Source of the DNA: Hepsetus odoe
Taxonomy: Eukaryota; Chordata; Actinopteri; Characiformes; Hepsetidae
NCBI GenBank assembly: GCA_017165825.1
Contig: CM029387.1
Location: 4,596,435 to 4,660,434, forward strand
Length of the DNA: 64,000 nt
Direction of reading: 5' to 3'
The notes below the pieces were generated by a model. That model ran no database searches, had not been told where the DNA came from, and saw only the letters and a list, made by a program, of their open reading frames with translations. Every line of letters begins with the position of its first letter. Within the stretch, counting starts at the first letter, position 1. Shown in pieces: positions 21,480 through 34,451 of this stretch. The position numbers and the translations under genes were made by a program.

Positions 21480-21720
21480 ACATGTACACACTTCTTTTTC
21501 GTCTTTCTCCATCTCCATCTTCTGTCCTCTGCGTCTTCCTGCTTCAAACCAACCACCTGCATGTCCTCTCTCACCACGTCCATAAACCTCCTCTTTGGTT
21601 TTCTCTTCCTCTCTTCCTGGCAGCTCCATCTTCAACATCCTCCTCCTAATATAATCCTTGTCTCTCCACTGTGTAAGAGCCCGTCCCCCCTGGGACACCA
21701 GGGGGAGCCAGACTGCTGTT
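21480..21720 (-). mobile_element. LINE C-terminal fragment (antisense)
   Basis: Minus-strand reading contains RRRMLKMELPGREEE and GERGHAGGWFEAGRRRGQ, C-terminal pieces of the RT-type LINE. Confidence 0.55.
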
Positions 21721-22729
21721 GGGAGAGCAGCCAGTCAGGCCTGGTAACTGTGGAGTGCTCTCTCAGCCGCCCCTCCCATAGTTAAAACTTTACTTTCGTC
21801 CCTGGTCCTACAGTGTCTCTTGCCACTCACTGAGTTCCTACGGGAAAGCAAAGCAGTTGCACCTGCAAACAGTTACATTTTGTCCAGTGTCTTACGCTGT
21901 GTCACGAATTTCCAGAAAAGATCCAGCAGTGAAGAGTTACATTTTAATTGAATGTACAGTTCCTACAGACAGCCAGTAGACACGGTTAAATTTGAATCAA
22001 GCAGCTGCGTTTACAATTGAGAACTCTGTTGGATTCTCCGATTGAGAACCGAGGTTCGAGGAGTCAGTGATAAGGCGAGGAGGTTTTAAGCTATATCCAA
22101 GTTTATTAACAGAAGAGTAAATAGAGTTCTGCAAGATGTTCAAAAAGACTGGTCAGTGTTCCTCTTATGTTGAATCCTTTTTCTCACTTGCAAAGTTCAG
22201 AGTGTGCCTTTATCTGTCTCCGAGCTCTGGCGTTCTCCGTGGAGACACTCCAATTCAAGACTATGACCTTGTTTGGGTGTTTTTAACAAAGAAAGCGCTA
22301 CTCAGAAGAGAATAGAGAACAGAGAAAAATAGAGAATATATGCGTATATATATAAAATAAGTAAGAAAGTAAAATCAAGCTACAATCCATCAACTCGATG
22401 GGAAACTGGATGGGGAGAAACCTTGAAATGCTGGTGGTGGATAAGACGGGGAGCCATCAGTGAAGAGGCCTGTCTACTGTTGGTGAAGTGGCAAGACGGG
22501 AAACTGAGGTCGAATCATGACATTGAATATTATTGGTGGAAACTTAAATGGGATGGATTTATAAATTTTAAAGGTGACTGAAATGTATTTAAAGATGGGA
22601 TGAACATTTGGAGCTGCTCCTAATGGGACTTGGGTGCCTGCTGAAACTCTTCAGTAAAGTGGTTGTGCCGCATCTCTTTGACTTTGATTGATTTCTGACT
22701 TAGAAAAAGTTTCTGATTTGGGCTCAAAC

Positions 22730-23360
22730 CTCAATTTTCCGTGACACCCCTTTATAAACAAAAGGAAACAGTGTAGACCTGCTGGGTCGTTTTAACGACA
22801 CTGTAATTTGGTAAAGATCCTTGGGTTTACTCTCGGGTCTCCCTTTCTCTCTCTGTGTTTGTGTCAGATCGACACCCTCGAGCTTCTGCTCGTTGTGCTG
22901 ACTGATGCTACACCCCCTCTGATCTTCTCCAGCTTCTCGCTCACATTTCACTAAAAAAAAAAAGGCATGAAGCAATAAGCTCACGTGCCAAAGGAAAATA
23001 AAGGTCATAAGCACAAACACGTGATAATAGAAACTACCAGTTTTGAGGGTTTGTTTTGTTCTGCTGATATCTCTGGTTTCCTTGAGTATTTCAGGTGCTT
23101 TTGGGTCCAAACCCAGTGTGGCTCTCTGTGTTTGGAGTGGGTCACAACGTAACACTGGACATGTCCAAACAGACGCAACCCTGCTTTTTCTAACTTTGTC
23201 TCTAACCTGATCTGTCCCTTTAAAATACTCATTTCTAATCCTGTCCATCCTCGTCAAACACAACGGAAATCTGAGAATCTTTAACTCTGATACTCCAGCT
23301 CCGCCCGTCTTTAGTCAGTGCCACTGGGTCTCCAACCCGCAACATAGCTGGTCTCACTAA
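22730..23360 (-). mobile_element. LINE C-terminal fragment (antisense)
   Basis: Minus-strand reading contains LTRMDRIRNEYFKGTDQV, DKVRKSRVASVWTCPV and other pieces of the LINE C-terminus. It holds the empty site (GGCTCAAACCTCAATTTTCC at about 22,729) for the solo LTR present in the sister copy at 32,894-33,216. Confidence 0.55.
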
Positions 23361-24138
23361 CACCGTAAACACACACGCACATCAAAATGGGATTTGAATT
23401 TCTTTGATCCTTGCACACGTTGTAAAACAACTATTGACTCATCCATATGGCATGTACATTTTAAGCTTCAGCAGCTCTTCTGTGGGATCAAGCTGTGACA
23501 GACTAGGATTTATCAATGAGCCACATGACCCTGTCAGTAGTTCATGTTTTGTCCTTCCTTTGGTAGTTTGTAACCACTCAGTGGGACCAGCACAGTCCTG
23601 GTCGTCACAAAGTCACTTGGTCCTTATGTTTGAGCTTTCTTTACAAGCTACTAAATCAGCTTCAAGAAAATTTGACAAGAGAGTGAGTGTTATTCACTTC
23701 ACCTGTCAGTGGTTTTAATCTTATGTCTACTTGCGAGATGATTTTAAGCCTTGAGCTCTAAAGTTCTAAAGTGGCCCATAGTTTTTTCTTTTATGACACT
23801 TCCTAGAACTACATAAGCTTGCCAGGTTTTTAATAAAGGGAGTGAAATGTGAACCTGCCGCTTTAAGTTTTGTTTGGTCTTACTAACACTCAAAACTTCT
23901 AGATTAACTAGAGCTGTTATTATACGACTGCAGTCATACATTCATTTATTACATTAATTTAAATGTAACTAGAGAAATTAAATCATCGTATATGTGTTCC
24001 ATGGATTTTAATTAGATTTCCTGGTTTGGGGTGATACATGTACAGTGTATGATTACATTATAGAATATGATGATAAACTGATGAGTTTATGTTCACTGTA
24101 TTTATTAATGGGTTTATTCCTGTGTGTTTGAGGTGTAG

Positions 24139-24260
24139 AGTCTCCTGCTGATGTTTCTGTGTGTTTACTGAAGACGGTGATTTATTCCATCATTCTGATC
24201 ATCATGCTGTCTGCGGTCAATACCGTCTACGCCAGAGCAAGACTGACCTGCCACCTTTAA
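24139..24260 (+). CDS. SLAM-like transmembrane/tail exon (unit P2)
   Basis: 122-nt open exon after acceptor GAGGTGTAG, encoding ESPADVSVCLLK, the span TVIYSIILIIMLSAV and a changed tail NTVYARARLTCHL before TAA. The unit's C2 exon is deleted at about 23,757-23,768 and its V exon is absent, so it is an orphan exon. Length and frame match P1 and P3. Confidence 0.5.
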
Positions 24261-24299
24261 TCATACTAATGCTACACACATCAGTATGTCAGAGTTATT

Positions 24300-26095
24300 C
24301 CTGGTGTTTTCATAGTCTAATTTGAATCAATTATTATAATTGTCTCTGTAACTGCATCTAACTTACTGTCCCAAAACACTGCTTCTAGAGAGCTATACTT
24401 CACAGACTCTTGTCATCAGAGTAGTAATTAAACTGCTGACTGTAAACTAAATAAACTGGAATCAAAGGACATTCGGGACATTCTGAGACACTCTATTGCT
24501 GTATTTTATTGTTTTTTTGTGTTATTTTTTATTGCCCACATGAACTCGTCTGGGTTTTCTAATTTCTGTCTGGAATTAAATCAGCAATAACTTAAACAAT
24601 AACCAACAATATGGTTTAACTTTTAAATAATAAACAATAATGTTGTATCCTATTTTACCACAAACATTACATGCTTTAAAAACATGTCTGAAACTTCACG
24701 GCTGTCCATTTATCACTTTTTCTTTTCTATATGAATGTGGGGTGCTGTATTGTACAGTATGTTTAAAGTTCATGCTACAGAAAAAAAAATCATGATGACT
24801 AATTTTACCATAATAATTGCCTCAATATTCGAATATGATCTAAATCATAGCAAACTCAGTCAGCCACATCCAGATACAGCTTCAATGCCATCAGGTTTAT
24901 CTACACCTTCTCCAAGTTACTACTACTGGAACAGGATCCAGCACCACCACAAACATACTTTTTTTTTCTTGCAGAAATGTTGTTTAACGAATCCAGTGAG
25001 TCCAAAGTTTGAAGATTAAACCTGACAAGTGTCAGTTATATCCCAAAAGGGAAAAGCTTTTATCAATATATTAGACATTATTATTCCTTTGAAATAGATG
25101 CAAAACTCACAATGAATATGATGTTATGATGGCATTGAGTTTTACCTGGATGTGGCTGACTAGGTTGCCATGGCTACAGTTAATGTTTACCAAGAATGGT
25201 AGAATGTGGTTTATTCTGGTAAAATAAAGCGTTTATGATTTTCTTTTTTTGCATGGAATTTCTACACACACTAGCCGGACCACCACCCTGACCACTACAT
25301 ACTCTGCATACAGAAGAGAGTTATAAATACACAGCAGTGTGAATGACTTATACCAAGATAAAAACATGTGATAAAAAAATAAGATACAAATTAGTAACAA
25401 AAGAAGACTCAGTAGACCAGAAGTGAGGCCGAAGTTTATTTCCAGACAGAATTAAAGCCAGGCAGGTTTTAGTAAGAAACTTCAAGCTAGTAGAGAAAAG
25501 AAAATAAAATACACTGAAAACAAGACCTTAAAAAACTAATTATTAATTTAAAATATATTTATAATAATTTATAATACATTTATAATATATTTATTACTGA
25601 GTGCTCTGGGGCCAGCCCTGCTCTAGTTCTTGGTTCTTTCAATATTTTAGGCTGAAAATCAGTGTTAAAGCTGTTTACATGGACAGAAGGGTTTTTGTTA
25701 GCACTAAATTAAAATCAGCATAAAACAACACAATATAATAAATAAAAAATTATTTGCTTCTGGTTGATTGCATTGATTCCAGTATTATAGTAAAAGTTTA
25801 TAAACAATATCACATTAAATGCAATACATTCATTTAATTTTTTATACCCAAGACTTTTGTTCATTTCTGAATACTTAAACAGTAAACCTTGAGAGAATGT
25901 TTCCATGAATAACATCAGCCTGTGATTTTAACCAGTGTGTGAAGCAGCACTCTTAAAGCAGTGTGTCAGAGCAGTAAATTAGACACAGTTATAGAGTAGA
26001 TTATAATAAGAGCTTTATTATAGACTGTTTATTTAGTCTATTTATAACAGACTAATATCAGAGTAACTCTCTGACATACTGATGTGTATCAACAT
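24300..26095. other. Spacer between units P2 and M2
   Basis: No gene seen. Homologous to 8010-8400 plus 12,334-13,190 and to 35,300-37,080. Confidence 0.5.
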
Positions 26096-26104
26096 TAATG
26101 CATT

Positions 26105-26232
26105 AAGATTTGGTCAGTCTTGCTCTGACGTGACTTGGTGATGACCGTAGACAGCATGATACCAGAATGATGGAATATTCACTGCCTTCAGTAAATACAC
26201 ACAGAACAGCAGCAGGAGATTCCTAGACCTCA
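26105..26232 (-). pseudogene. SLAM-like transmembrane exon, broken (unit M2)
   Basis: Recognisable by ATTCCATCATTCTGG and CTACGGTCATCACC on the minus strand, with several frame-shifting indels; the acceptor AGGTGTAG|AG is altered to AGGTCTAG|GA. Confidence 0.55.
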
Positions 26233-26845
26233 AACACACAGAATAAACCCATTAATAAATACAGTGAACATAAACTCACTTCAGTTTATCATCTGTTCTA
26301 TAATAACAATCACACACTGGACATGTATCACTAAACTAAGAAATCTACTTAAAATATATGAACACAAAATGCTTTAGAAATGTTTAAATTAATGTAAAAC
26401 TAAAATGCTGTTTGTATTCATATAATAACAGTCTGTAGTCTGATTAGAAATTTTATTAAGTAGGAGCCAAAACCACTTCTCAAACTGACAGTTTGTCCAC
26501 TGTTTATTCTGTTTACAGCAGGTTCTAGACTCCCTCCTCCAACTCTTACCCTTAAGTCCTTCTGCATGAAAATGTCATTTATTTCGAGATTTGACAGCAT
26601 TGGCCTTTTTGTCCCACAACTCTGCCTATTTTGTATTCTCGCCCATACGTTGTTACTTTTTTTTTTTTTTGAAGAAATGCTGTTAATTGAAGCTGATTCT
26701 AAACTCAAAGTGAGGGGTTTTAAGATCTGATTGGATCAGCCAATTTTCAGTAAACTAAAAGAAGTGCCCTTTGGCCAGATAGCCAATCAAGTCTTATTTT
26801 TGTGTTTGTGTGTGTTTGTGTGTGTGTGTGTGTGTATATACACAC

Positions 26846-27094
26846 TTTCATTTGTACAGTTTCTTTTAGAGCTCCCCATCTCCAAAATACCCTCTTTTCT
26901 TCAGCTGACTGCATGGTTACAGATGATGGTGTTGCATTCACAACAGCAAAGCACCATGCATGCGCAGGTGATGCTGATCTATTTCCTCTCAAATTTCTTT
27001 ATTACAGCTGGAGCTGAGAGAAAGGTCACGACCTCTGCAGGTGAGAGTGATGTTACAGACGTCGTTGTTCAGTAATGACTGAGCCTGACTGGAT
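26846..27094 (-). pseudogene. SLAM-like Ig C2 exon, broken (unit M2)
   Basis: Contains GTAACATCACTCTCACCTGC and GAGGTCGTGACCTTTCTCTC (minus). The acceptor AG|ATCCAGTGG is lost (ACATCCAGTC), and small deletions break the frame. A (TG)n tract (26,803-26,836) follows the donor. Confidence 0.55.
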
Positions 27095-27499
27095 GTTCTC
27101 AAAATAAATTAGCAAAGTGTTTTTACTGCAGTAATGTTTATTTCACTATACGTAGTGGATTTACCACCCTTACCCCTGACCAATTTTGAGCAAACTTAAC
27201 TTTAATGTATTTCCTTCTCATTAAATGTTTTTATAGTAACATTATAAACTGTATTATAACATTATAAAGTGTAATATTCTTTAAAAACTGTATTATGCTG
27301 AAAATTACACTCAATTTCTTTGAAACTAATCTTTTAATGACTATCCATGCTCTCTTTCTGTGTAAGACCTAGATCTCCACAGCATGCTCTTGAATGTGGT
27401 CAAATACAGGAAGGAACAGAACACAGAACACATTCTTAACAGCAGTGTTGAGTCAGAACTGCATTTTCCCTCCACTGAACGATGTTCTGTAAGACTCAC

Positions 27500-27795
27500 C
27501 AAACACAGTGAGTGTGTATTCAGTAACAACTGTCTCCTTTTCAGCAGACGCTTTAGCTTCATACAGTCCACTATCAGTCTCCTGCAGGTTCTTCAGGGTC
27601 AGACTGTAGGCTTACATGGCTAAACCTCCACTCTGTCTTTTTATAATTTGGGGCAGGTATATATGAGTAACTGGTTTATAAAATTGTAAAACATTAGTTT
27701 TGTTAATTTTCCATCAGAATGTAGTAACTCCGGTACAGGATGCTGCACTTCAAGCTGAACAGAACCTCTAACTAGAGCAGACACTTCACCGCACA
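27500..27795 (-). pseudogene. SLAM-like Ig V exon, broken (unit M2)
   Basis: Full-length copy (296 nt, versus 294 in M0) with good acceptor TTCTCTTCACAG and donor GTGAGT. Internal changes near 27,605-27,620 (GTAGGCTTACATGGCTAAAC) break the frame inside the D-E strand region. Confidence 0.6.
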
Positions 27796-27889
27796 CTGTG
27801 AAGAGAACAAATATAAAATCATTTGATTATTTTCGAATTAATCATATTTTGTTACATTTATTTAGAAATATGAAAATCTCTTTGGTAAA

Positions 27890-28085
27890 TAAAGTGAAAC
27901 AGCACAACACACAGTGAACTATAATGAAATGCAGCCTCTGTGTTTAACCCGTACACACACGCATACAGCCTGGGCAGGCCAAAGCACCCGGGAGCAGTGA
28001 TGGGGATGGTACTTGCTCAAGGCAACTACTGGTCTGGGATTCGAACCCACAACCTTCCGATCCTGGGACCTAGTTCACACCAGAC
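27890..28085 (-). mobile_element. tRNA-derived SINE copy
   Basis: Sister of 15,340-15,545, with the B-box region GGGATTCGAACCCAC reading as the reverse complement. Confidence 0.6.
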
Positions 28086-29189
28086 TCCCGCCGGACTGCC
28101 TGGCTGTAAACACTTTTTAAATGAGTTTTAAGCACAGGGGAAAAATCCTTAATTCTTAAATACTTAATTCTTAACAATCCTTAATTTATACCAAAACTAA
28201 ACCTAAACAGAGGAGGTTCTAGTTTTGATGGAGGGTCCGGCTCAGACTTCAGGTGGATCAGACTTCACTATATAGCACTCTAATGTGTGATTTGCCTTTT
28301 CCTGTATTAGAACGTTTCTGAAATGAAATGACGCTATCGCTCATCATGTTTATCACTCTCTTCGCGAGTGCTTTTTCAGGGAGGTTCTTCTCAAAAACAT
28401 TCTGACACTTGTTCCATTTTTACACGACGGCTTTCATTGCATCACTTTTTATAAGCAAACAGAAGAAACTGGGAGACGGATGGAGAATGGGGGGGAATCA
28501 CTGAGGTGTACTGTGAACCGGAGGGAAATCATTGCCAGAGCTTAACACAAACAGAATGTGTGGTCTTGAATAGAACAACTTCTTTGATCAAACCCAATTC
28601 GTAATGCAGTGTTCAGAAATGTTTGCACCTGAGGTCTTAATTGTGTTTAATTTTAGAATAATGAAAAGTATGTTTCAGAGTAAACGTGCGAAGTGAGTAA
28701 AATAAAGTCACGTGTAAAAGTTTTTCAGCTTTAAAAGGGGTTCCACTGTTAAAAAAGAAACTGGTGTAAAGATTGAAACTGCTGGTCCTAACTCAGGGAC
28801 AGTGAGACTGACTGTAAACCTTCATACGTAATATTTCACAGTTTAACATGACTTCACTGTTTAAACAAGATTACAATCCAACAAAACTAAGAAATCATTC
28901 TTACATTTGATCTGAACAACTGAGTTATAAAAGTGGTTTGTGTTTATTCAGGTCATCTTCCTCTTATAAAGATCACTGTGTGATGAACAGTATGAGAATA
29001 AATCCTGCTTCAGTTTATTAACAGATAATGAAAGAAGAAACATGTTTAACAGTTAAATCTGATTCAGTAGATCATCAACACATGCAAACTCCTCAAACTC
29101 TCTCTGCTGTTCATCAGACCTGACTCAGTACCTGTACTTCATCATTAATTCAGCTCTAGTGATGATCAGTGAATGTTTACTCGGGATTG

Positions 29190-29240
29190 AGATCATGGTG
29201 AGAAAATCAAGATCGCTTCACACATTGCAGAGTGAATGAG
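29190..29240 (-). pseudogene. SLAM-like leader exon, broken (unit M2)
   Basis: The minus strand reads ATGTGTGAAGCGATC in place of the leader start, soon meets TGA, and the donor CACAG|GTAAA is changed to CCGAGTAAA. Confidence 0.5.
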
Positions 29241-29399
29241 TGACTTCTTCTTTTACACTGAAGGAGGAAACTTTAAAACACTCCACACTTCCTCACACCG
29301 GTTCACCTTCTGCAGGAATTATGAAAAGTAAAAACACTTTTCTGAACAAAAAAAATCAATTTTAAATGGTAGACTTTGTTATTATCATATATCAAAGTA

Positions 29400-29620
29400 G
29401 CCAAACAAGCAGATCTATTTTGAAAAGGACACTGTCATCCATCCATCCATCCATCCATCCATCCATCCATCTGCATCACAACCAAGCTAGTAGGGGTGCT
29501 GGAGATTTTTTACTGGGTAAAAGGTGGAGAAACACACTGCGCAGGTTGCTACTGCATTGTAGACATATTCTTTTATTCATTATTTATTATTGATTTATTG
29601 CCATTTTCATGCATACATAT
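29400..29620. repeat. ATCC-tract repeat upstream of unit M2
   Basis: (ATCC)n at 29,436-29,471 followed by GGGGTGCTGGAGATTTTTTAC; copy of 1466-1750. Confidence 0.6.
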
Positions 29621-30169
29621 ATTTATTATTCTTTCAATTGCTGGTTACATCCTCACATCTCACAAAGGAGTTTATACAGAAGCAGGAGAGTAAAATAATA
29701 AAGTCACTCAAAAAGTCCAGAGAGCATATGACATTAACACTGGTAAACCATTAGCACTTTTTAAAAATCAGTCTCCTTTAAATATCATTAAATATCAATT
29801 AACAGCCCATAAACATGATAGTAAGCTGAACTAATGTGACAGTCATGGTTGCTATGGTTATAGAAGACATGTAAGAGTGGCAGTGAAGTGCATTTTTCTC
29901 ATGATAATATATAGCCTGTATCTAAGCCTCTTTCATTCTTCACAAATAAATATCACGCTATTCTGTTATTCTGTTATTTGTTCTGATTCATTGCCATTTC
30001 ATTTTTTTCATTATTTCTGTGTTTTTCTGGGGCAAATTAAATGAATGTTGTTTTATTGGTATCAGTTCGTAAAGTGTGTCGAGCCTGACTTCTTCACTGA
30101 GCTGTACTGGTTTATTGGTTAGTCTAGAGTGTGAGTAGTTGTTTTGTTTGCTAAGGCCAAAATGGCAGG

Positions 30170-30385
30170 CTGCTGGCCATATTGATCAGAGGATCGGGGG
30201 TTCGAACCCCTTTCCAATAGGTTGCCCTGAGGTACCCCTTGAGCAAGGTGATGTTTCCATCTCGCTCCTCCCTGTGATGGGCTGGGCACTGTCAGGTGTG
30301 TCCTCCGCTCCTTCGCCTCTGTGTGCGCTTAAGGATCAGCACTCATCGCGACTGCTCGGGACAAGCTGCAGAAAATGAAGCATGA
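30170..30385 (+). mobile_element. tRNA-derived SINE
   Basis: B-box GGGGGTTCGAACCCC, body GGTTGCCCTGAGGTACCCCT and CCTGTGATGGGCTGG, tail CTGCAGAAAATGAAGCATGA. The A-box part is degraded. Absent from the sister sequence at about 17,300-17,345. Confidence 0.65.
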
Positions 30386-30817
30386 AAATTAAATCTGAAT
30401 TTAACTAAGGGGCAGTGATGGCCTAGTGTTTTTTATTGGAGCTAAAAAGGTTTAATGCTCTCTGAATTATATTAACATGGCATGAGCTTCAGTTCATTGT
30501 GCACATAAACAGCCACTACAAACCTCTGTTGATGGGCTGCTTTTACTTTTTCATGTACTTTTACTGAAGAAGCTGATTACTTGTTTCGGTTGTTGATTAC
30601 TCTTCCATCCTTAATTAAGACTTCAATTTATAATTTGCTGCCAGAATCAGGTTACAGACTGGGGTAAATTCATAGAAAAGGGTGAATAATATAGAGGTCT
30701 GATTATTGTGCATACGGCCAGATTTTAAAAAGAAAGTAATACATAAAAAATTTCTATTTTAAATAAATTGATTCGTGGCATAGTTTTGCATCTGTGTGAG
30801 TGTGTCTGAGCACACAC

Positions 30818-31056
30818 TTTTATCTGCATTTGTTCTTCCATCTTCAAGACAGCCTCCTTCCGCTAACGTGCTGCTATGGTTGCAGATGATGGTGTCATTT
30901 GTATAATATACAGCATCATGCTCTAGATGACACACTTCACTCTCACAGGTTCTAAGGGGATCACAGCTGGAGCTGAAAGAGAGGTCACGTGAACATTGCA
31001 GGTGCTGCAGGTATCATTGCTTTTCCGCAGAGCAAGGACTTGAGCTTCCACTGGAT
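30818..31056 (-). pseudogene. Second-subtype Ig C2 exon (type 2b), broken
   Basis: Sister of 20,143-20,392. The acceptor CACATCAG is kept. A deletion around 31,000 removes the CNITLTC stretch, and other indels shift the frame. Its end (ATGGAAGAACAAATGCAGAT) shows the ancestral frame that type 2a lost. Confidence 0.5.
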
Positions 31057-31062
31057 CTGATG

Positions 31063-31077
31063 TGCACACACACACAT

Positions 31078-31107
<30 letters not shown>
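31063..31107. repeat. (CA)n microsatellite
   Basis: CA run with CATACA interruptions next to the type 2b acceptor; much shorter than its sister at 20,400-20,516. Confidence 0.85.
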
Positions 31108-31108
<1 letters not shown>

Positions 31109-31349
31109 AATACAAAACAACTGCAAGTCTTTCTACATCTTTAATACGTACCTTTTCATGATTTTGTATGAAAGAAAATTCTGTATGAGCTAACTTCAAA
31201 TTTACAACATGACTCATATGCTATAGGATCGCTTTTTGTTAGTATGTGTAACTGTGTGGTTTTTTTTCGTGGAGTTTGCATGTTCTCCCTATATCTGCAT
31301 CAATTTCTCCCACAGGTCCAATGATCTTCACACCACATCAGGTGGACTG

Positions 31350-31615
31350 AAGATAGCACTGACTGTGTGGACCATGGTCACATGTGAGCGCTCAAGACTC
31401 ACTAATGCATGAGGGGGAGGTGTTAGTGCCTCTATTCTGATCCCACAGAAGAACCACTGTAGCAAAAATTATGGGGCTGTGTAGCTGCAGACCATTCAGA
31501 ATGCCCATGCTGTCCCTTCCACCCTTGAAAGTGTCTTGCTATTAGACCCAAAACTAAGCCACGGAGCAGTGGAAGAAGACTGCCTGAACTGATAAATCAC
31601 ATTTCAAACCTTAGA
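31350..31615 (+). mobile_element. Tc1-like transposase remnant
   Basis: Sister of 20,815-21,055: ACAGAAGAACCACTGTAGCA and GAGCAGTGGAAGAAGACTGC. Confidence 0.6.
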
Positions 31616-31696
31616 TCTCAACAGCATGCAATACTGTTAAATGTGCTGATAGAACAGAGTGCAGCAGCTTAATATGTCCACTGATACTCTTTCAGA

Positions 31697-31880
31697 CTCA
31701 CCAAACACAGTCAGTGTGTGTTCTGCAACAACTGTGTCCGTGTCTCCAGACGCTTTCGCTTCATACAGTCCACTATCAGTCTACTGCAGGTTCTTCAGGG
31801 TCAGACTGTAGGTTATATTATTAATCTCCACTCTGTCTTTATAACTGGGGTAGAGTTTAATACTTTTATATTCTTTAAAT
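31697..31880 (-). pseudogene. Second-subtype Ig V exon, truncated
   Basis: 3' part of a V exon with donor GTGAGT and the HTLTVFG-type end (GTGTTTGGTGAGTC on minus). The 5' part is missing at the same junction as 21,165-21,325. Confidence 0.55.
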
Positions 31881-32039
31881 ATTTTAAACATTTGTAGTTC
31901 TATTTGTAGTCCTCTCTGTATAGTATATCAGAGTAAGAATAGTTACAGTAAAACTATTTTTATTTGCTTGTGTAAAACATTGAAGATCAGAAATTAAACT
32001 TGAGGTTTGGAATGGTTAAGAACACATGTACACACTTCT

Positions 32040-32215
32040 ATTTTTTTCCTTTCCATCTCCATCTTCTGTACTCTGTAGCCTTCCCTGCTTCAAACCAACT
32101 ACCTGAATGTCCTTCTCACCACGTCCATAAACCTCCTCTTTCTCTCTTTCCTCTTTCCTGGCAGCCCACCTTCAACATCTCCTGATATAACCCTGTCTCT
32201 CCTTGTGTGGCAGAG
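32040..32215 (-). mobile_element. LINE C-terminal fragment (antisense)
   Basis: Sister of 21,480-21,720, more eroded. Confidence 0.5.
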
Positions 32216-32893
32216 CCCTGCCTCACAAGATTTAGGGGAGCCAGACTGCTGTTGGCAGTCAGGCTCCGTAATCAGGAGTGATTCCTTTCAGCTGCCCCCT
32301 CCCCTATAGTAAAAATCTCTTTACTTTCATCCCTGTCCTACAGTGTCTCACACCACTGAGTTCCCACGGGAAAGCAAGCAGTTGCACCTGCAAACAGGTA
32401 CATTTTGTCCAGTGTCTTACGCTGTGTCATGAATTTCCAGAAAAGATCCAGCAGTGAAGAGTTACATTTTTAATTGATCAATAGTTCCCACAGACAGCCA
32501 GTAGAAACGGTTAAATTTTGAATCAAGCAGCTGCGTTTACAATTGAGAACTCGATGGGAAACTGGATGGGAAACAACCTTGAAATGCTGGTGGTGGATAA
32601 GACGGGGAGCCATCAGTGAAGAGGCCTTTGTCTACTGTTGGTGAATTGATAAAGACGGGGAAACTGAGGTGTTAATCATGACAGCATTGAATATTATTGC
32701 TGGAAAACTATTAATGATGGATGTATGTAAATTTTAAAGGTGACTGAAATGTATTTAAAGTTGGGATGAGCATTTGGAGCCCACTGGACCCACTGGACCA
32801 TGCCTGCTGAAACTCTTCAGTAAAGTGGTTAAGCAAGATCTCTCTGACTTCGCTAATTTCTGACTTAGAAAGTTTTTGACTTGGCTCAAACCT

Positions 32894-33216
32894 TGCAACG
32901 GTATAGGTGGCTGACAACGCTGAGCCAGGAGTTCGGATTATAACTTTATTTACTATATTTACAAAACAAGATCAAAGGACTGCAGTTCAATAATAAAGGA
33001 ACTGCAGCCTAAACCAAATTACCTAGATTACCAAATACCAAACCACGCACGTGTGTAGGCTGAGCCAAGAATGAGAGTCAGCGCCTGTTCCTGACCTCAT
33101 CGGGGCTTGAATAGTCAGCTCACGAGGCACAATTCTGGGTGCCTTCATTAGCTCAGGTGTGCTCAGTCAGAACAGAGCGCCCTCTATCGTTCCCAAAACA
33201 CACTTCATCCGTGTCA
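32894..33216 (-). mobile_element. Solo LTR with 5-bp TSD
   Basis: Begins TGCAACGGTATAGGTGGC and ends CATCCGTGTCA. It shares CAGAACAGAGCGCCCTCTA and GGACTGCAG with the LTRs at 8.4 and 11.8 kb. Perfect duplication AACCT at 32,889-32,893 and 33,217-33,221. The paralogous locus at about 22,729 lacks it. Confidence 0.75.
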
Positions 33217-33334
33217 AACCTCTATTTTCCACGACACCCCTTTATAAACAAAAGGAAACAGTGTAGACCTGCTAATGCTTATTGACACTGTAATTTGGTA
33301 GCATCCTTGGGTTTACTTCTCGGTCTCCTCTTCT

Positions 33335-33890
33335 CTGTGTTTGCGTCAGATCAGCACCCTCGAGCTTCGGCTCGTTGTGCTGACTGATGCTACACCACCG
33401 CAGAGCTTCTCCAGCTTCTCGCTCACACTTCACTCAAAATAAAAAGGCATGAAGCAATAAGCTCACGTGCCAAAGGAAAATAAAGGTCACAAGCAATAAC
33501 ACGTGATAATAGAAACTACCAGTTTTGAGGGTTTGTTTTCCACCCGTTTTCGGGTTCTGCTGGTATCTCTGTCATTTGAGTATTTCAGGTGCTGCAGCTT
33601 CAGGTGCTGCTTTTGGAGTCCTAACCCAGTGTGACTGTGCTCTGGAGCGACACACTGCAACACTGGACATGTCCAAACCACCCAACTCCTGCTTCTCTTC
33701 AATCTTGTCTCCAAGACGCCTAACCTGATCTTCTCTGATATTCTCCTATTTCTAATCCTGTCCATCCTCGCCACACCCAACGAAACAGCATCTTTTAACT
33801 TGACACTTCCAGCTCCGCTCTCCGTCTTTTTCATCAGTGCCAATTTTCCAAGCCATACAAATATAGTTGGTCTCACTACTCATTCTGTAA
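33335..33890 (-). mobile_element. LINE C-terminal fragment (antisense)
   Basis: Minus-strand reading contains GVARMDRIRNRRISEKIR and SWVVWTCPVLQC. Sister of 22,860-23,360. Confidence 0.55.
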
Positions 33891-34451
33891 ACACAATACG
33901 CATATCAAAATGATATTAGGCTCTCAGATCCTTATGCAATAGTAAGTTACAACAAAAATATGGACTCATCCATATGGCAGGTACATTTTATGCTTCAGCA
34001 GCCTCTTCCAGGGACTACAAAGGGACAGACTAGGATTTATCAATGAGCCATATGACTCCTGTCAGTAGTCTGCTGTTTTGTCCTTCCAGAAGTTTTCGAA
34101 CTACAAGTGAGACCAGTAACAGTCCTGACAAAGTCACTTGGGTCCTTATAAGTGTTTGAGCTTCTTTTGCTGCTACTAAATAAAATGAGCTTCAAGAAAA
34201 TTTGACAAGAAATTGAATGTTATTCACTTCACCTGTCAGTGGTTTTAATCTTAAGTTACTTGCAAGATGATTTTAAGCCTTGATCTCTAAAACACAGCAT
34301 CCCAGCTTTTGCTTCTAAGGTAACAAAATCAAGCTTGCCATCACTTATAATATTTAATATTTGGTTCCATATTTTTGTGAGACTGTACAGAGCAGGGAGA
34401 GATGGGAATCAGGTTATTTCACTTGTTTATGCCTACCTGTGTGTGTGTGTG

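Noticed and set aside
22724..23263. 179-codon minus-strand frame as a host gene
   Set aside because: Its RMDRIRNEYFKGTDQV text is LINE reverse-transcriptase C-terminus.
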